Positions 5,284 to 6,073 of a stretch of 6,073 nt of DNA are shown here, in pieces. Both the position numbers and the translations under genes were made by a program. The first letter of the stretch is position 1, and each line of letters begins with the position of its first letter. The DNA lies in NCBI GenBank assembly GCA_016218905.1, contig JACRCS010000612.1, forward strand, positions 1 to 6,073, read 5' to 3'. The notes below the pieces were generated by a model, which saw only the letters and a list, made by a program, of their open reading frames with translations, was not told where the DNA came from and made no database searches. Source of the stretch: Deltaproteobacteria bacterium (lineage in GTDB: Bacteria; Desulfobacterota_C; Deferrisomatia; Deferrisomatales; JACRMM01).

Positions 5284-6073
5284 ATGAAGATGGTCAGGAT
5301 CTTCCGCTTCACGCCGTTGCTGCTCGTCGGACTCTTCGTTTTCGGCTTCTCCGTGGGAACGCCTCGAGACACCTGGGCCGCAGCCGCCCTGACCGCCGCG
5401 GACTGCGAGAAGTGTCACGTCAAGGAGCCGGGCGAGATCGCCGCCAAAGGGCAGAAGCACAAGACGGAGATCAACTGCCAGGACTGCCACACGGATCATC
5501 GGCCCAAGGTGGCCAAGAACATCCCCGAGTGCAGCAACTGCCACAGCGGGAAGCCCCACTACGAGGTCCAGGGCTGCAAGACCTGCCACAACCCCCACAT
5601 GCCCCTCGAGATCGCGCTGAAGGGCGAGCTGAAGGAAGTCTGCCTCACCTGCCACAAGGGCCCCTCCGAAGCCATGGCCGCGGGCCCGAGCAAGCACGCC
5701 GCGCTGGCCTGCAACTTCTGCCACGCCGAGAAGCACGGGGTCATTCCGGCGTGCCTCAAGTGCCACAAACCGCACTCGGCCACCATGGCTCAGGGCGACT
5801 GCGGCACGTGCCACAAGGCCCACAAGCCGCTCGAGCTGGCCTACGGCGACAAGACGGCTTCGACCCTCTGCGCCGCCTGCCACGACGACGCGTTCGCCCT
5901 GCTCTCCGCGAGCAAGACCAAGCACCGCACGGTGCCTTGCGTCCAGTGCCACGCCCAGAAGCACAAGACGATCCCGCGGTGCAGCGATTGCCACGGTATG
6001 CCGCACGCGCCGGGAATGCACCAAAAGTTCCCGAAGTGCGGCGACTGCCACAACATCGCCCACGACCTGAACA
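5284..6073 (+). CDS. Multiheme c-type cytochrome with three tetrahaem modules (3' end missing)
   Basis: Exported cytochrome c for electron transfer in the periplasm or at the cell surface. The 263 visible residues run open to the window edge. A Sec signal peptide has basic start MKMVRIFR, hydrophobic 9-25 and probable cleavage near Ala33-Ala35. Twelve CXXCH haem sites begin at residues 41, 65, 83, 98, 120, 143, 157, 173, 196, 219, 233 and 252. Spacing repeats about every 76 residues, giving three tetrahaem modules starting near 41, 120 and 196, each ending CxxCHxxH. Thirteen other His (59, 72, 92, 105, 138, 151, 164, 180, 214, 227, 241, 246, 260) match one distal ligand per haem, with one spare, so all-bis-His coordination is likely. 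Spacing resembles cytochrome c3/c7-type repeats. The gene is divergent from the TRAP operon; whether more modules follow cannot be seen. Substrate or redox partner unknown. Confidence 0.93.
   Translation, partial: MKMVRIFRFTPLLLVGLFVFGFSVGTPRDTWAAAALTAADCEKCHVKEPGEIAAKGQKHKTEINCQDCHTDHRPKVAKNIPECSNCHSGKPHYEVQGCKTCHNPHMPLEIALKGELKEVCLTCHKGPSEAMAAGPSKHAALACNFCHAEKHGVIPACLKCHKPHSATMAQGDCGTCHKAHKPLELAYGDKTASTLCAACHDDAFALLSASKTKHRTVPCVQCHAQKHKTIPRCSDCHGMPHAPGMHQKFPKCGDCHNIAHDLN

Noticed and set aside
5215..6063. Minus-strand open frame opposite the cytochrome
   Set aside because: Antisense to twelve CXXCH motifs, whose regular spacing proves the plus-strand frame.

Overview
The window is GC-rich DNA with strong G/C preference at third codon positions. 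It looks like a chromosomal segment of a Gram-negative, respiring bacterium. Evidence for this is a complete tripartite TRAP transporter with a periplasmic binding protein, a signal-peptide-bearing multiheme c-type cytochrome, and REP/REPIN-like intergenic palindromes. The combination suggests Desulfobacterota (old Deltaproteobacteria), Methylomirabilota/Rokubacteria or a similar soil or subsurface lineage. This is inference; no marker gene here fixes the taxon.

Layout. Four genes lie on the minus strand. In transcription order they are dctP-like (4535-3513), dctQ-like (3455-2952), dctM-like (2959-1652), and, after a 304-bp gap, an acyl-CoA synthetase of the feruloyl-CoA synthase type (1347 to the left edge, 3' end missing). 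dctQ and dctM overlap by 8 bp. A perfect 12-bp hairpin separates dctP from dctQ. The 304-bp gap holds a 17-bp-arm hairpin, a degenerate TTAGCNN heptamer array and a plausible AT-rich promoter, so the synthetase probably has transcription of its own. On the plus strand a multiheme cytochrome c gene starts at 5284 and runs off the right edge.

The 748-bp divergent spacer (4536-5283) has no convincing gene. It carries two copies of a CTCCCACAGG-(GGA)n-GCTCC unit, a REPIN-like nested inverted repeat (4975-5058), a hairpin with a T7 tail on the minus strand, a 9-bp tandem repeat, and two adjacent perfect palindromes just after a consensus TTGACA box in front of the cytochrome.

How the genes may work together. 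The TRAP system would import an organic acid using the Na+ gradient. The neighbouring synthetase would activate a hydroxycinnamate-type acid to its CoA thioester with ATP. Together they suggest uptake and activation of a lignin-derived phenylpropanoid such as ferulate or p-coumarate. The visible part of the cytochrome contains twelve CXXCH haem sites arranged as three successive tetrahaem modules, with at least one extra His per haem, as expected for a bis-His electron-conducting protein of the periplasm or cell surface. Its link to the aromatic genes is only adjacency.
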